Shown: piece by piece, positions 13,101 to 25,453 of the stretch
Numbering within the stretch: the first letter of the stretch is position 1
Layout: the number at the start of each line of letters is the position of its first letter
From: Pleodorina starrii
Taxonomy: Eukaryota > Chlorophyta > Chlorophyceae > Chlamydomonadales > Volvocaceae
DNA: 64,000 bases
Reading direction: 5' to 3'
Assembly (NCBI GenBank): GCA_030267565.1
Contig: BRXU01000045.1
Span: 136,501-200,500, forward strand
Notes under the pieces: generated by a model
The model's input: the letters and a program-made list of their open reading frames with translations, nothing else
Told to the model about the DNA's origin: nothing
Databases searched by the model: none
Program-made: the position numbers and the translations under genes

Positions 13101-13447
13101 GGTAAAGCTGCAGGCCAAATTGATGCAGGTTTGGTGGCGCTTCGAAGGGTACAGCATGCTCTTGTAACTAGCACAGAGTGCGCCGCGGCCCACCTTGTTC
13201 GTCGTGTCGCGATGTTGCGTGCCGAAACCCCACTCTGGAAGGGTCTCATTTTGGCTCTTGACTTGCCGGCCGAAGCCAGAGCGAAGCATTCTGCGCAAAC
13301 AGCCCATCCACGTTGAGCGTCAGCAGTCATCGCCTTAATAAATGTAAGGCAGCCACGCAAATAACGCCAATCGTCCTCCAGAGGAGCGCGGCAGGTACCC
13401 AGCCAAGCAACTGCAGCATACCGGATGGTGGAGTCTTCGCGCGACAT
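10158..13447 (-). CDS. SHIPPO/STPG (ODF3-like) repeat ciliary protein
   Basis: Eight exons join in phase on the minus strand: 13447-13422 (ATG), 13290-13194, 13107-13036, 12927-12822, 12483-12380, 12012-11722, 11388-11245 and 10211-10158 (TGA), for 297 residues. It carries Pro-Gly repeats of the SHIPPO/STPG family: LSPGPGAYEV (formed exactly across the 12822/12483 splice), ESPGPNTYRQPGAIG, DVPGAGSYKTFGAIG, ENSPGPV and the terminal DGTPGPGAYFA. Between them lie the family's spacers with Trp/Phe-Gly (PEWGFGTQHRDTTNK, PSWGFGTQK, PTWRQGTEERFKDRSPSRD). SHIPPO-repeat proteins are found along sperm tails and axonemes and associate with doublet microtubules, so this one probably acts in the flagellum. 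Splice joins that rebuild repeats make the model strong. No other ciliary gene adjoins it. Confidence 0.9.
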
Positions 13448-15597
13448 GGCCGAATGATGCTACTAGGGGTCCACAAGCGTAGGTGTTATAAAAATTTAAG
13501 CAATTTTTGCCACCTTGCGGCTTCCAACCCGACGCAAGTTTAGCCGGTTATGTAGGTCACTAACAGCAGAATACAAAGAGATGTTCCCGGGGCTAGGTAG
13601 CACCTTTGCTTTCACAGATGTGCATATATAAATGCTGGGCGGCGCAAGCCTTCATTTGAGCTCTCCACTTGCACTTAGACGGCACGTACTCACGTACGAC
13701 AACGCAATCATCCACTTCCCCTCTGCCTTTGACGATCAGCACGGTTTATCGAGCAATTATCGAGTGACAGATTGGAGGGAAGGGTTTAGGCCTTGGAAAT
13801 TGAAGAGTGTGGTCTACCTAAACGACGGCCATCTACCTACCGTCGAGAGCGCTGTGCCGAACAAGCCCACTTCCGTGCACGTGTATTATGCTCATGCACT
13901 AAGGATAATAAAACCCTGCAGTTGTCGGCAATTTCCGTGACGCCTGCGTTTCGGGTGTGGTTCGCCCCCGAAACACAAGCCCTCACGGGCGCAGGTGTAG
14001 GCTCGATCTGTAGGCTCAAGATTGCGCAGCATATCTTTCGTCATGCCTCGTCAAGCGCCGTTCAAACCTCCACCGTACTGCTACCGTAGAAAGAAGCGCA
14101 GCAAAAGCAGTGCAGGTATGCTCCGTGCTGCACGCCGCCCGAAGATTGAAGCGCAGGCCCAGATAGACCTTTAGGCGAGGGACAGCGATCGAGACAAAGA
14201 ACACATGGGGCGGTCGGGAGCAATCCCGATCACAGGGAGAATTACATGGGCGGCGACGGATGCCATTAACCTCCCCAGCACCACCAACCCCACGTCTCGA
14301 GGGCCGCGCATTGCCCCCCGGCGGGCTGCAAAGCAACAGCGCCTTCCAAGGCGATGCGAAAGGCTGCCCGCCCGCCTGAACTCCCCATATCGGTAACCGC
14401 CCGTCAACAAAGACACAAAATGCGTGCATGCGTGTCTCGTTGGGTGTTGTCGTGTCGGCGCGTGTCGATAGCATGACACGACTGGAAAGAGAAAAGACCC
14501 AACTACGTAATGCTGCGAGCAGGCAACTTCGACGACGAACACACCTCCTTTCTTAAACTGCTAAACCAGCTTCGTTCTGTACGTCAGTATACGGTTTCTG
14601 TACGTCAAGTCACACGTCTCTGAGGCGCCCGCCTGTGCGACCGCACCTCGGGAACACCATGAACCCTAACCCTACGGCACCACGGCTCCCAATATCCAAA
14701 TCAAATTCTGCAAAGGAGGGGCGCACGAGAAGCCCGGCCTCCCTCCCTCCCTTCCATGACCGCCCAGCCAACATCCGAAGAAGCTCCGAAACCAATTCAC
14801 GCCAACCACCCACGCGCCATCTGTCTGTCCGCCGCACTCCGGAGGAGGGAAGAACGCCCCCCTGCGGCGCTGCGGGCCCACGCCCAAAGGCGTGGGCGTG
14901 GCTGCAGGCCCACGCCCAAATATTTGCGCCCCAGCTGCGAGCACGTGTGGTCAGACAGACAGACAGACAGACACCGCGGTCACACGCCCAGGACTCATCA
15001 TCGTGTTACCGTTACCTTATGTAATGATGATGCGGTAACCGTGAACGTGTAACCGTAACCGCAGCCGAACACGTAGCCGAACAACCTGACGTTACCGGCT
15101 GCTGGCGAAAGAACCCGTATCGATCATCACGGTAAACGCGGTATCCGATGGGTCGGGAGGAGACAGCCGCACAGCCCCACGCATTGTCTCCCCCAAGCGC
15201 TCCCGACGGTGCCCTCTCCTGTCGCGTCCTGCCCACCCCCCCGCTGGCCGGTCAGCAGGTCGGGGGAGAAGTGGGCAGCACGTCCCAAAACGGGCTATGC
15301 GCTCCGGCTATGCGGAATCCGACCGCCGACCGCCGAGCGGCTCCCTCCTCTGCGGGTGCGGGTGCGATTGAGACAGACGACAGCCGAGTCCCCCAACCCG
15401 TGACAAGCAACCACCGACCAACAGGACCCCCTTATCTTATCCTGATCCGTTACCGTTTCACAGCTCCGACCTATACGTGGTGATTACCCCGGCCCCCGCT
15501 CCCACGCACACACACACACACACATACACACGCGGGCACACACAGGCGCACTGCAGTTCGTCCTTCTGCACCCACCCACTCAGGAAACAGCTACAGG
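13448..15597. other. Intergenic region upstream of the SHIPPO gene
   Basis: A lower-GC stretch with no convincing gene. A plus-strand ORF at 13632-13940 (with DWREGFRPWKLKSVVYLNDG) looks protein-like but has no recognisable domain. GTTACC/GGTAAC words cluster at 15000-15060. A (CA)n tract is at 15508-15530. A copy of the CTATACGTGG arm word is near 15470. The SHIPPO promoter should lie just above 13447. Confidence 0.45.
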
Positions 15598-18500
15598 TCA
15601 GCTCATGGCCGCGGTTTGCGACAGCAGCAGGATCTGCGCGAGCATCTGCGCGTCCACCCCGCCGCTGCCCACAATGCTGCTGAGCGCCGCCGCCTGTTGT
15701 TGCGCCTGCTGCTGCGCCGCCGCCTGCTGCTGCGCCTGCTGCTGCTGTTGCGCCTGCTGCTGTTGCGCCTGCTGCTGCTGCTGTTGCGTCGATGGGGGCG
15801 GTGGCGGCAGCTGCTGCAAGAACTGCAGCTGCTGTTGCGCTTGCAACTGCTGCACCTGCTGCTGCAATTGCTGCTGTTGCAGCTGCTGCTGTTGTTGCTG
15901 CTGCTGCTGGCGTTGTTGCTCGCCGTCGGCCGCCTCCGGGGGCATTGCGTGGGCCAGGTTGTACGCCGCGCGCTGCATCAGCACCTGCGTTATCAGCACA
16001 CGCGCATTTGCCAGCCACCCCAGGCCAGGGGGTCACCGTTGGTTCTCAGTCATTCACCCCGACCCCCCACCACCACGCGTTGGGTCGCTCCCCCCTCTGT
16101 GTTAATAGCCAGAAGCGAGAGGCGCGCGCACACATCCCCTGTCCCCTCCCCTACCTGCGGCACCTACTGGCCCTTCCTAGCCGATGGCCCCTTCCCAGCC
16201 AATCTGCTGTTTGACAAACTGCCCTGGCCTCGCCGTGTACCCCTTAAATGCCCCTCCCGCCGTGTACCCCTGCCAGATGGTCTTCTTTATGAACCCTTGG
16301 CCCCCATCCACCATGCACCCCCTCCGTTCGCTAACGCCGTCTCCGTCTCCGCTGCGGTATCTTCTTTTTACCCCCTCGTCAATGCCCCTCCCACCGTGTA
16401 CGCCAGCTCCTCCAGCTTCGTGACCAGCGCCTGCGCCGCCGCCAGGTTGCCCGCCGTCAGCACCACCCGCAACGTAGACGACAGCTGCATCAGGTTCTCA
16501 GGCAGCCCCACAAGCAGAGACCCGTAGCCGTTGGGAGGCAACCCCAGCCCGCCAAAGCCGCTGCCGCCGCCGCCGCAGGCGGCGCCGCCGGCGCCCTGCG
16601 AGACCGGCCCTGCCGCCGCCGACGGCGCGCCGGCGCCGCCGGCGCTGCCGTCCGCGCCGCCGCTGCCGCTGACGTCGCTGCCGGCGGAGAGCCGCGGGCC
16701 CACGGGCTGCTGTGGCTGCTGCAGCTCCATCTTGTTAAGGCCGGCGGCAAGCGGCAGCGGCGGCGGAAGCAGCGCGAGGAGCGGGCCCGGCGCCGTGCCT
16801 GCGCCTGCAGGGCGCGAGCCGTTGGAGGGGCCCCTGCCGTTGCCGTTCCAAGCGCCGGGGCTGCTGGGCAGCTGTTGCTGTCCTGCGGCGGCGGCGCCGC
16901 CGCGGCCGCCGCCGCGTGGCCCAGCGCCGCCGGCCTTTCGCGCCCGCCCGCCCCGGCCGCGGCCGCGGCGCCTGCGGCTCTCCGTCTCATCATCCTCTGA
17001 GCCACCGTCCTCGTCGTCCTGGTCGTCGCCGTCGCCGTCGTCGCCGCTCTCCGCCGCGCCGCGCCCCTCGCCGTCGGGGCGGCTGGCGCCGCCGCCGGCA
17101 CCGCCGTGTCTCGGCGGGTCCCGCCCGCGGGGCATTGCAAGCTGTTTGAGCGCCACGGCCGCCGAATCCTCCCCGTCATCCTCGGTGGCATCGTCATCGT
17201 CTGTCGGCGTCACGCAACACGCAACAGCGTCAACGTTTGCTCCTCCGGTAACGTTTCCGCACACGGCCTGCTGGCCCCCTGGGTCAACCCTTCCGACGGT
17301 CTAATAAATCTGGACTAGGACGTGCCTTTCTGTCTTCTGGGCGATCTGTACCCCCCCGTCCAAGGGAGCTACCGTATGCGGGCAACCACAGGTCGGTCCC
17401 GGTCGGCTGCCCGGCTGGAGAGGCCAACCGCATGTGGGTCGCATTGGGTCCCATTGGGTCGCTGCGCACGTCGGCGCCGCCCGGCTATCCACACGTCGGG
17501 CCTGGCCCCAACTCGCTGACCGGAGGCCGCTTGCGATCCGCGATCGTCACACGACGGGCCGGGCCCAGTCCCAGCCCCCAACTCACCAGAGGCCGCCCCT
17601 CCAGAGCCCTCCCAGGCGCGCTTGGTGCCGCGGCCCTCGTCCTGCGTTGGCCGCGCCGACACCGGAGGGACAAAGGCGGCGTGAGGCGTTAGGCCTTAGG
17701 CGGCGCTGTGACATCGATATCCAATTGGAGGGCCGCCCTGAGCGCATTCGGCACTGATGCAACCAACCAATTGCACGTGCTTCCCAGCCAATCTGATGAC
17801 TCGGCCGCCGTCGGACGGTCCGCCACACACAGACACACGCACACTGTCATTCCCCCGGCCTCCTGGCCCTCCCCCTCCGGCCCCGCCGCCAAACCTGACC
17901 CAGGGCGGTCTCACCGCTTGCCCCTGCTCCGCCGCCGCCACCGCTGCGGCCGCCGCCGCAGCCGCGAGCATCCGCCTGCGGGGGCTCATGTCCTCCCCAG
18001 GCGCTGGCAGCCCCAAGCGCTGCTGCTGCTGCTGCTGTGCCTGGAGGAGCCCGGCGGCGCCCGGCGGCATCCCTGGCGGCATCCCCGGTGGCAGCGCTGC
18101 CGGGAGGTTCGTGTAGAGACGGGCGGCATCACAGCCGGGGACGTAAGGAACACGCCGTCAGCATTGGCGACAGAAGGAAGCATTTCCCCGGGGCGGGGTT
18201 GCAGAGCAAAGAAAAGGCAGCGGGGTGGGGGCGAGAGGAAGCATTCCCGGCGGCTGTGGTGGCGCTTGTGGCAATCCGCCCCCCACCCAGCCCGCCACAA
18301 GCCAGCCCCTCCTCACCTCCGGTCGCCGCCATGCCCGGCGGCGGGCCGCCGGCCCCCAGCGCGCCGCCCATCGCAAGCGCCAGCGGCCCCAACGGGCCCA
18401 TGCCCAGCTGCGCCCCCGGCCCCAATCCCGCTAGCGCTCCGGAACCCGCAGCGCCCAGCAGCTGAGCCGCCGTGGGGCCCAGAGCCGCGCTGCCCAGGCC

Positions 18501-20417
18501 CGCCGGGCCCGACCCCAGCCAGCGGCCCAGCGCCGGCCCGCCGACGCCCATGCCCACGCCGCCGACTGCGCCCAGGGAGGCCCGGCCGGCGCCTCCGCCT
18601 CCGCCGGCGCCGCTCTGGGCCATGAGGTTGCTGATGTCGGTCATGGTTACGGAGCCGGGCGCCGCCTCCAGGCGCAGTGTCTCCAACATGCCGCCGTAGC
18701 GCTTCTTCAGAGTGCAGTTCCAGCGGTTCTTGATGTGGTTGTCCGTGCTGCGTGCGTATAAAGAGAATTTCGCAACGGAGAAGGAGACGGCGTTAGCGAA
18801 CGGACCCAGAACCCAGCAATGCTGCGTGGGGCCCGGGTTCCGGTTCCGGTTCCGGGGAGGGACGGAGGAGCTGAACTGAGCGCAACTAAAATGCCAAAGG
18901 GAGCTGAGGAAGTTTGGGAAGGAACCGATCTGGGGCGCCGAGGCGGCACGACTGCGATTTGGAGCCCGGGGGCCGCTTACCGGCCGGGAAGGTGCTTGCT
19001 GATGCTAGCCCACTTGTTGCCGTACTGGAGGTGGGCCCACAGTATGATGGCGTCCTGTGGTGAGGGGTTGGCCCGAGGCGCAGGTGCCGCCGCGGACGCA
19101 CAAATTAAGAAGTTTGGATTTGGATTTTGGTATCGTGGACCGCATGGCGTCGTCATCGATATCGATGCCGCGGGAAGCGGGAGATGGCAAACAGAGGGCT
19201 CCATGCGCATGGGCAAAAGATGGAATTTGGATTTGGGTTTCGTGGCCCATGCGGAGTCAACGGTTGCTGTGTCCCGGCAACCCCGCGCGCTTCACGCCGG
19301 TGCCCGGTCAACGCGGGCGGTGTGCGGTGTCGTGACGCCCAACAGCCGGCGCCCCTGGCGACCACTACGGGAGGAGGGCGGGTGCGTGCATGCACGGGGG
19401 ACTTCATGCAAACCCAGATGCAATCCGATGATTTTCTTGGAGCGCACACGCAACAGGCGTTGACCACTTCAGCAGACGAATTGTCGTAGGGGGGTCGGAG
19501 CCTTGTCGCGCGCCACACCGACATCAGCAGCCCGCACACAATGGAACTCAGTCGGTGGGCGCCAACCCGATTCTTCGCGCACTAACCTCCTCTGCGGTGA
19601 AGGGGCCGCTCCTGACGTGTGGACTCAGCTGGTTGAGCCATCTGCGCGGGGGCAGGGTCGGAGCCGGGTGGACGCTCGCGGGCTGGGTTTTTTGCGGGCT
19701 GGGTGGACTGACTTGCGGCCTTGTATGAAACCACAGTTCGGACGTCTGCTAGCACGCTTTTTGGAAAAAGATACAGAAACGCAACATGGTGCTAATAAAT
19801 GTATTTGTGCTGTGCAGCGTTTGCGCTGTCTTTGTCGGTCTAGGCAACGGCAACCCGTGGCCTTGGGCGCAGAGCTTTCTTCGTTTCCTCGGCGACACGG
19901 AAAGCGGTCAAATGCGCTGCAGCGGAATGCACAAGAAACAATATTGCAGCCTCGACAGGCTGACTGGCGCGCCGGCCGCTGGTCGTTGAAGGCGTTTCCC
20001 ACCCAACTCCTTCCCCCCAACACACTTCCGTCAACTATGCCGGCAAGTTTTGGCAAGTCCCGATTGTGAAATCGATACCTAAGCCTTACTCTATCCTGTC
20101 ACAGGAACGACTTGCGCGCGAACAAAGGGGCGATTGACGACATCCAAACCTTACCGGAGTCTGCACGATTTGCCCGACCGCCCCGGGATGCATTCTGCAA
20201 TCTTGGTCCAGTTCCTAGGGCCATGAGTCACCACGAGACCGCGGAGGATGTTGTCTTCTGCGGAGCGGAAGCAACAACAAGCAGCGCTCAGCGACTGTCG
20301 CACGCCGCTGCAGCTTAGCCGCATCAGACACCTACCTTCTGGGGTCCAGGGGCCCTTTGTGTTATCCTCCCCGACATCCCCGGCCAGGCCGAGGTCGGCG
20401 CTATCAAGGTACTCCAT
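15598..20417 (-). CDS. R2R3-MYB transcription factor
   Basis: Nine exons join in phase: 20417-20336 (ATG), 20257-20155, 19641-19587, 19054-18981, 18747-18317, 18096-17915, 17641-17587, 17200-16395 and 15984-15598 (TGA), for 724 residues. R2 (about residues 22-72) begins KGPWTPEEDNIL and contains PGRSGKSCRLRWLNQLSP. R3 follows with FTAEEDAIILWAH, NKWASISKHLPGRTDNHIKN and RWNCTLKKRY. These are the helix-turn-helix repeats of plant R2R3 MYBs, closest in my reading to the MYB44/subgroup 22 type (RSGKSCRLRW, NQLSP). The remaining 600 or so residues are low complexity: Gly/Ala/Pro tracts, an acidic patch (DDDDATEDDGED), an Arg/Gly stretch (RRRRGRGRGG) that may act in nuclear localisation, and a poly-Gln tail with only short interruptions. 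A conserved-looking helix (NLMQLSSTLRVVLTAGNLAA) precedes the Gln tail. Expected to be a nuclear DNA-binding regulator; target unknown. Confidence 0.92.
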
Positions 20418-21691
20418 TCTTGGAAGCTCTTCAAAGGTACACGGGGCCCTAAGGCTATGCCGCAGTCCGCACACAGTTATGCGACCAGTCAGTTATGCGT
20501 GTTGTTTGGAGTTATGCCGAGCACCAACGAAAATGGGGAGTTGGTCGTCAACGGTCGGATTTCTGCCGTACAAATCGTGCGAAAAGGTCCTAGACTATCA
20601 TCTTGTGTGATTATTCTTGTCCGCGGTGAGGCACGGGACACAACTTCCATGACACAGCTGGGTACTGCCTAGAGGTGAGACCTTGTCGTCACTCTTATAC
20701 GACTGCCAGATTGACAAACTGTCTTTTTTTGGCGCAGAGGCATGGTTTTCGGAAAGCCGTGTTACGTCCCAGGCCTTTCTATCTGCGACCATCTGCATGA
20801 CTATAAGACTGCTGCGCGGCTTCTGTCCAGACAGCATCTTGTGTCGGCTCGTGCAGGGCTCTACGGCTCTGTCAACGCAACGCATGTTAACACCAACAAA
20901 TAGTACTTGTTGCGAGTGATGCATGCTCGATGCGTGACAGCTTTGCGGCCGTCCGCGACGCAAAACGCGACAACGGTCTCACGGAACAGTTGGGTCGCGC
21001 CGTTGGATCACACAACCACTGTCAAAACTGCACGTGTGGCCAAAATATAATGCCCAGCGTGTAATAGCCTCACAAGAATTCACGTCGTCAAGCAGCAGTG
21101 TGTCAAGGACCGCTGCACCGCTCACATCCCAAACCCGGCAGCCGCTGGCAGGGATCAGGGCTTCAGGAGCGGCGCAGCCTAAGGCGCCATCGGCTGGTTG
21201 GTCTCAGGCCATGGGTCCAGCCGTCAACCGTCGGCCGCTTGGCCGACTTATGGCGGACAGTGGTTCGGGGGTTTCTCACTGAGGCCGGAGACTGGGGCTG
21301 TTGACGGCCAGGGGCGGCCCGGCTCCGCATGGGGCTCCGTGGCTGAATCGGCCCACCGGACACGCTGTCGCGCCGGCCTTGGCAGGCCCCTCCCCCTCGT
21401 CGCCAATGACCCAATGTCACCTCCGTTCCATCGCTGCGGCTTTGTCTTCATCACCGCACTCCCGGGTCGGCGCTCTCAGCCTCTTTTGGTGCACCTTAAT
21501 CCGAAACGAGCATTTTCTTCATGATGGATTTACATGACACGTTACGTTATCATTTTACAGGAAACGTGGTCAGTTCGCATGGGGTAACGGGTCCGTTACA
21601 CGTTACGTGGCCAAAAAGTCTAACGTGACCCCAGGGGGGGGGTGTAATTGACCAAACGTTGACCCCTAGCCCCGTTACAGCCAGTACAATC
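20418..21691. other. Intergenic region, lower GC
   Basis: Upstream region of the MYB gene (minus strand), so its promoter is expected just above 20417. Scattered short ORFs on both strands have no recognisable domain. ACGTTAC/GTTACG words recur at 21540-21630. Nothing else is supported. Confidence 0.45.
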
Positions 21692-22430
21692 TCATTTCAG
21701 CATAGTTTTGATTTCCTTCAAGTCCAATCGTTCAGTTATGTCATATACTTGGTATAACAAGCGCTCGGCGATCTCCATCGCGTTCCGTTTCGCGAACTCC
21801 TCGCCAAAGTTACTACATGACGAAGGGCAACTCCGCACAAGCGCAGCGGCAGCAGGGCACTGCTCCTATGCACTATGCTCAAGCCAGGCATGTGTCCGAA
21901 ATCAAGGCTCCTACGTGTCATGCTGAATTCGGGGAAGCATTCGCTGGGGCCTTGGCCTGGCGGCCATCACTCAACACTATCACCAAATTGACTTTCAAAT
22001 CTGTATCTGTATCACGCATGGCCTTGATGTCCTCTGCTTGTTTAATGCAATCCCGTGCTACGCGTAATTGCTCAGAGAATTGCGTGGTCATGTCCATGTA
22101 TGAATACGGTAGCTGCCTAAGTGACCAAAGCTGCTGGGGCACATGTAACGAACAAACACAAGGCCAAGCAGTTATATGAATACCTTTTATGTGCGCGGGG
22201 ACAGCGCTGGAGCATGCGTGCCGTACTATTTTCCGAAATAGTACGACCTACAAGCGCACCGGTCCCTCACCACGGTCGGCACTCCCGAATGAGTTTTTCT
22301 GCCGGCTAGTTCTGCATAAAGTCAACAATGATCTTAACAAGGCGCTGCTGCTTCTCGACAAGACACAGTGGTCGGTCCTCGGTCAGGCCGAGCTTCCGAG
22401 AGCGGCTGCAGCTGCGAAAGGGTCTGCGCT
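21692..22430 (-). CDS. Unrecognised low-GC gene fragment, helical
   Basis: Three minus-strand segments look like exons: about 22430-22320 (LTEDRPLCLVEKQQRLVKII), 22133 to about 21984 (QLPYSYMDMTTQFSEQLRVA followed by RDCIKQAEDIKAMRDTDTD) after a good acceptor (TGTGCCCCAG), and about 21802-21692 (RNAMEIAERLLYQVYDITER, ending TMLK and TGA). The amphipathic charge pattern suggests helices or a coiled coil. Donors are weak and the joins are not unique, no start codon is clear, and codon use is less GC-rich than in the neighbours. It may be a real low-GC gene, a decayed gene or a repeat remnant. I assign no function. Confidence 0.3.
22222..22245. repeat. Perfect 10-bp inverted repeat
   Basis: CGTACTATTT, a 4-base loop, then AAATAGTACG. 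It lies upstream of or inside the weak low-GC gene; role unknown. Confidence 0.7.
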
Positions 22431-22902
22431 GTCTGTCGTCTACGCGGCAGCGTCAGGTGCGGTATACAAAAAGCGTTTGCACCTGGTGTTCGTCCACCTG
22501 AGACGAATATCAAATCCCGCACATAGTTACACACACGCCCACACGCACACCACAAGCGCTGCAAAGCGGCGCATGACCCCCTCCGGGCTCCGACCTATCG
22601 CCTCCGGCAGATACCGGTACTCCCCCCCGCCCCCAAGCGCGTCTCCGAATCCGCCTGCGACGCAACGTTGAGGGATCCGCGGCCCTTCCGCCGCCCAAAT
22701 CCGGATCCGGATTGCCCAGCCGAGTCGCCAGCGCTTCAAGCCTTCAACAACCGTGCCCAGGCATGGAGACGGCCTTAGTGCCTCCTCGCCGTCGCCGCCT
22801 CACCGCCGCCTTACCGCCGCCTCACCGCCTCTTCACTTCTCCTCACCGCCGCCTCACCGCCACCTCAGCCAGCTTCCCTTAGCCCCTCAGCCCCACCTCC
22901 CC
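22431..22902. other. Short intergenic gap below the ankyrin gene
   Basis: 3' flank of the ankyrin gene, with repeated CACCGCC/CTCACCGCC words at 22796-22865 and a CACACGCCCACACGCACAC tract near 22530. No gene seen. Confidence 0.5.
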
Positions 22903-24238
22903 TCAGCGCGTCAGCTCCGCGCGCACAAACTTGTAAGCGGCCGACCACTGCGGCTGCGCCAGGTCCAGCGCAGTGCGCCCCTGGCCGTTGGTCGCGGTGC
23001 GGTCGGCGCCGGCGGCCACCAGCGCTCGCACCACCTCCACGTGGCCCCGCATGGCCGCCCAGTGGAGGGCCGTATTGTCGCCCTGCCGCGAGGGGGCCGG
23101 TTTTGTAAAGGGTTTGAATTACGCGTTTGATTGGGTTTCGTCGGGGTTTGAAGGGTTCCAGAGAGGGATTTTAGTTTGCGGAGGGCCGGAGGGTGAGGCA
23201 GGGAGTTCGATTCGATGTGGTGGAGGAGGTGCCTTCATGCCAACCAGGTCCACCGCCTGCACCCACCCACTCAACCACCCACCCACCATGTCCCTCCACA
23301 GCTCCAATCCTGGAACTTTAAAACCATCTAAAACCACCTGAAACCACTCACCAGGTCCACCGCCTCCACCCGAGCTCCTCTTTCCAGCAGGTACCGCACC
23401 GTGTGCAGGTGGCCGTTGTGAGCCGCACGGATGAGGGCCGTCTCCTTCATCTGGTTGGTGGTTGGTGGTTGCAGGTGGTTGTAATGGGGCGGTTAGTTGT
23501 TATTACCGGTGTTGGTTAGTTACTGACTCATTTTAGTAGTTGTAGAGCGGACACGAGGGCACGAGGACAGACACAGGTTGCGGATGGTTGCGGATGGTTG
23601 CGAGGGTGTGGCGGGACTTGTGCGGGGATGGACTCCGACAATGGCCCAACCACTTTAACCACAGTTACCACCACTAACGGACCGATTTGCAGAGAACCCT
23701 GTAAGTAAGCCACACACATGTAGGTATGAATACACACGCATACACACACACGCACGCCCATGCACCCGATCTCCCCCCCCCCCACCACCACACACACCAC
23801 ATTTCGTTGTTCGATGTCGGCGCCCTCGTCCAGCAGAAGCTTCACACAGGACTTGTGGCCTGCCGTACACGAGGCGTCGTCGTACATGAACAGCCGTACA
23901 ACGGAGTGGAGTCGTACGACATTGGGGTCGTAGTACAAACGGCACCAGGGGGACGGCGTGGGTCTTATTTGGGCTGTGAAGGGGTTTTTGTTCGTGTGTA
24001 CATACACACGCACACACACTCACAACACATACACACAAACACAACACACAAACACACGCACGTACCCACCGTTGCCTGCTGCCAAGATGAGGGGCGGGTC
24101 TCCGCAGTGATCTGCCTCGTTCAGCGGCGCCCCCTCCAGGATGTGCTCCCGCACCCAGTCGTAGTAGCCATCCACGCAATCCCGCCAGATGTTGGACTTC
24201 TCGGGGATAAACTTGCCTGACAGCAGATCGAACGGCAT
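22903..24238 (-). CDS. Small ankyrin-repeat protein
   Basis: Four exons join in phase: 24238-24070 (ATG), 23859-23801, 23450-23352 and 23082-22903 (TGA), for 168 residues. After an N-terminal helix (NIWRDCVDGYYDWVREHILE) come about four ankyrin repeats with the TALH/AA..GH/V..LL..GAD pattern: PPLILAAGNGHKSCVKLLLD, ETALIRAAHNGHLHTVRYLL, NTALHWAAMRGHVEVVRALV and a last partial repeat GRTALDLAQP. The second repeat is created across the 24070/23859 splice, which supports the model. The protein is little more than an ankyrin stack, so a protein-protein adaptor role is likely; the partner is unknown. It is divergent from the VTT-protein gene across 1.2 kb. Confidence 0.9.
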
Positions 24239-25453
24239 CCTTCTCTGCCTCTCTCAGCGGTGATGGCGGCGCGGGGGGGTTGAGGTTGCGGTTGCGGTGC
24301 TGCTGCGGCTGCCTGTGCCGCTGCCTGTGCCTGGCTTGGTACTGCCCTGGCCAAATGGGGGAGGAGAGGGCGAGATGCGTAGGAAACGCTGGCTGGCGAA
24401 ACGCGCCTACTTGCCGGGCACCTGAAGAACAGCTTACTGTGTGCGTAGAAAGACAGCCGACACTAGATGCGCTGTACCGATTAGTTCCGTGTTGTCCGTT
24501 GGCTCACGTGAGTTTCGTTGGGGTTTCGGATGTAGAGCACGGCACAGGACAATGGCAGCAGATACCGGACGTGGGGACTGCAATGCTTGGAGAGTACAGC
24601 ATGGGACGGCCGCGGTCTTGTTGGCGGTGACTGGGAAGCCGCATGCATGGGTGGTGAAAGCCTGGGATCGGACGAGGCGAGGCGAGCGCATCGGTCGCGC
24701 CCAGACGCTACCCCCGGGCCCTTGGACAAGTCCGTTGGCCAGCAGGAAGGATAATTTGGCTGTTGCCAATACGCGTAACGAATACGATTGGAAATGATGT
24801 TCATTTTTCCTCGAAACCGATCTGACAACGAAATTGTCAGGCGAACCAACTTCTCAGCAGTTACGTCCTGTCGCGCGTGACGCGGTGACGGTGAACGGCT
24901 GACGCAGCGTCGGAATTCTGACTATGAAGAGCGCCATGTGCTTGTATTGCGTGATTCGACCGGAGCTTTTGCACACACCGATGGAGCGGTGGGGCTGCGC
25001 ATCGGGCCTGCGAGGGGGGCGGGGCGCGTGTTGGGACAGACGCAGAGTGATTTCAATCGATTATAACATGCGTACTGCCAAGTTATATAGATCACCTCGC
25101 ACTTAATCATATGCCTCCAGGTTTGCCCAATGTGCCTCAGCCTTTCCGCTTTCCGCCCTTTTGCACGGCGATTCGTTGGCAGCGCGTTCCATGACCTGCT
25201 CGTTTTCTCTACAACTGCCATTTTCTGTGTTAACACTCCAAATAAATAACTTACCTATTTGCATTTGAATTGTGTAAAGCCTTTATCTTGCTGCGTAAGG
25301 AAAACGTACGTAGCCGAAATTCAAGTCCGGTCATTCGAAGCTTGCACTATTTCGCTGTCGTGATTAGGCCTAGGTTATTAAGGCAGTTCCTTGGCGTTTG
25401 ATGGCAAGGAGGATTAGCGGGCAGGGGGCAACTGCGCACCTCCTGTCAGTTTG
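24239..25453. other. Divergent intergenic region
   Basis: Lies between the starts of the ankyrin gene (-) and the VTT-protein gene (+), so both promoters should be here. The part from about 24780 to 25440 is clearly less GC-rich. ORFs at 24434-24849 on both strands overlap one another and have no recognisable domain. No clear TATA box could be assigned. Confidence 0.4.

Noticed and set aside
15605..16105. Cys-rich plus-strand ORF
   Set aside because: Complement of the CAG/CAA poly-Gln coding tract of the MYB gene.
19786..19989. Plus-strand 67-codon ORF with a signal-peptide-like N-terminus
   Set aside because: It sits inside a MYB intron on the opposite strand, has no domain, and the length is within chance.
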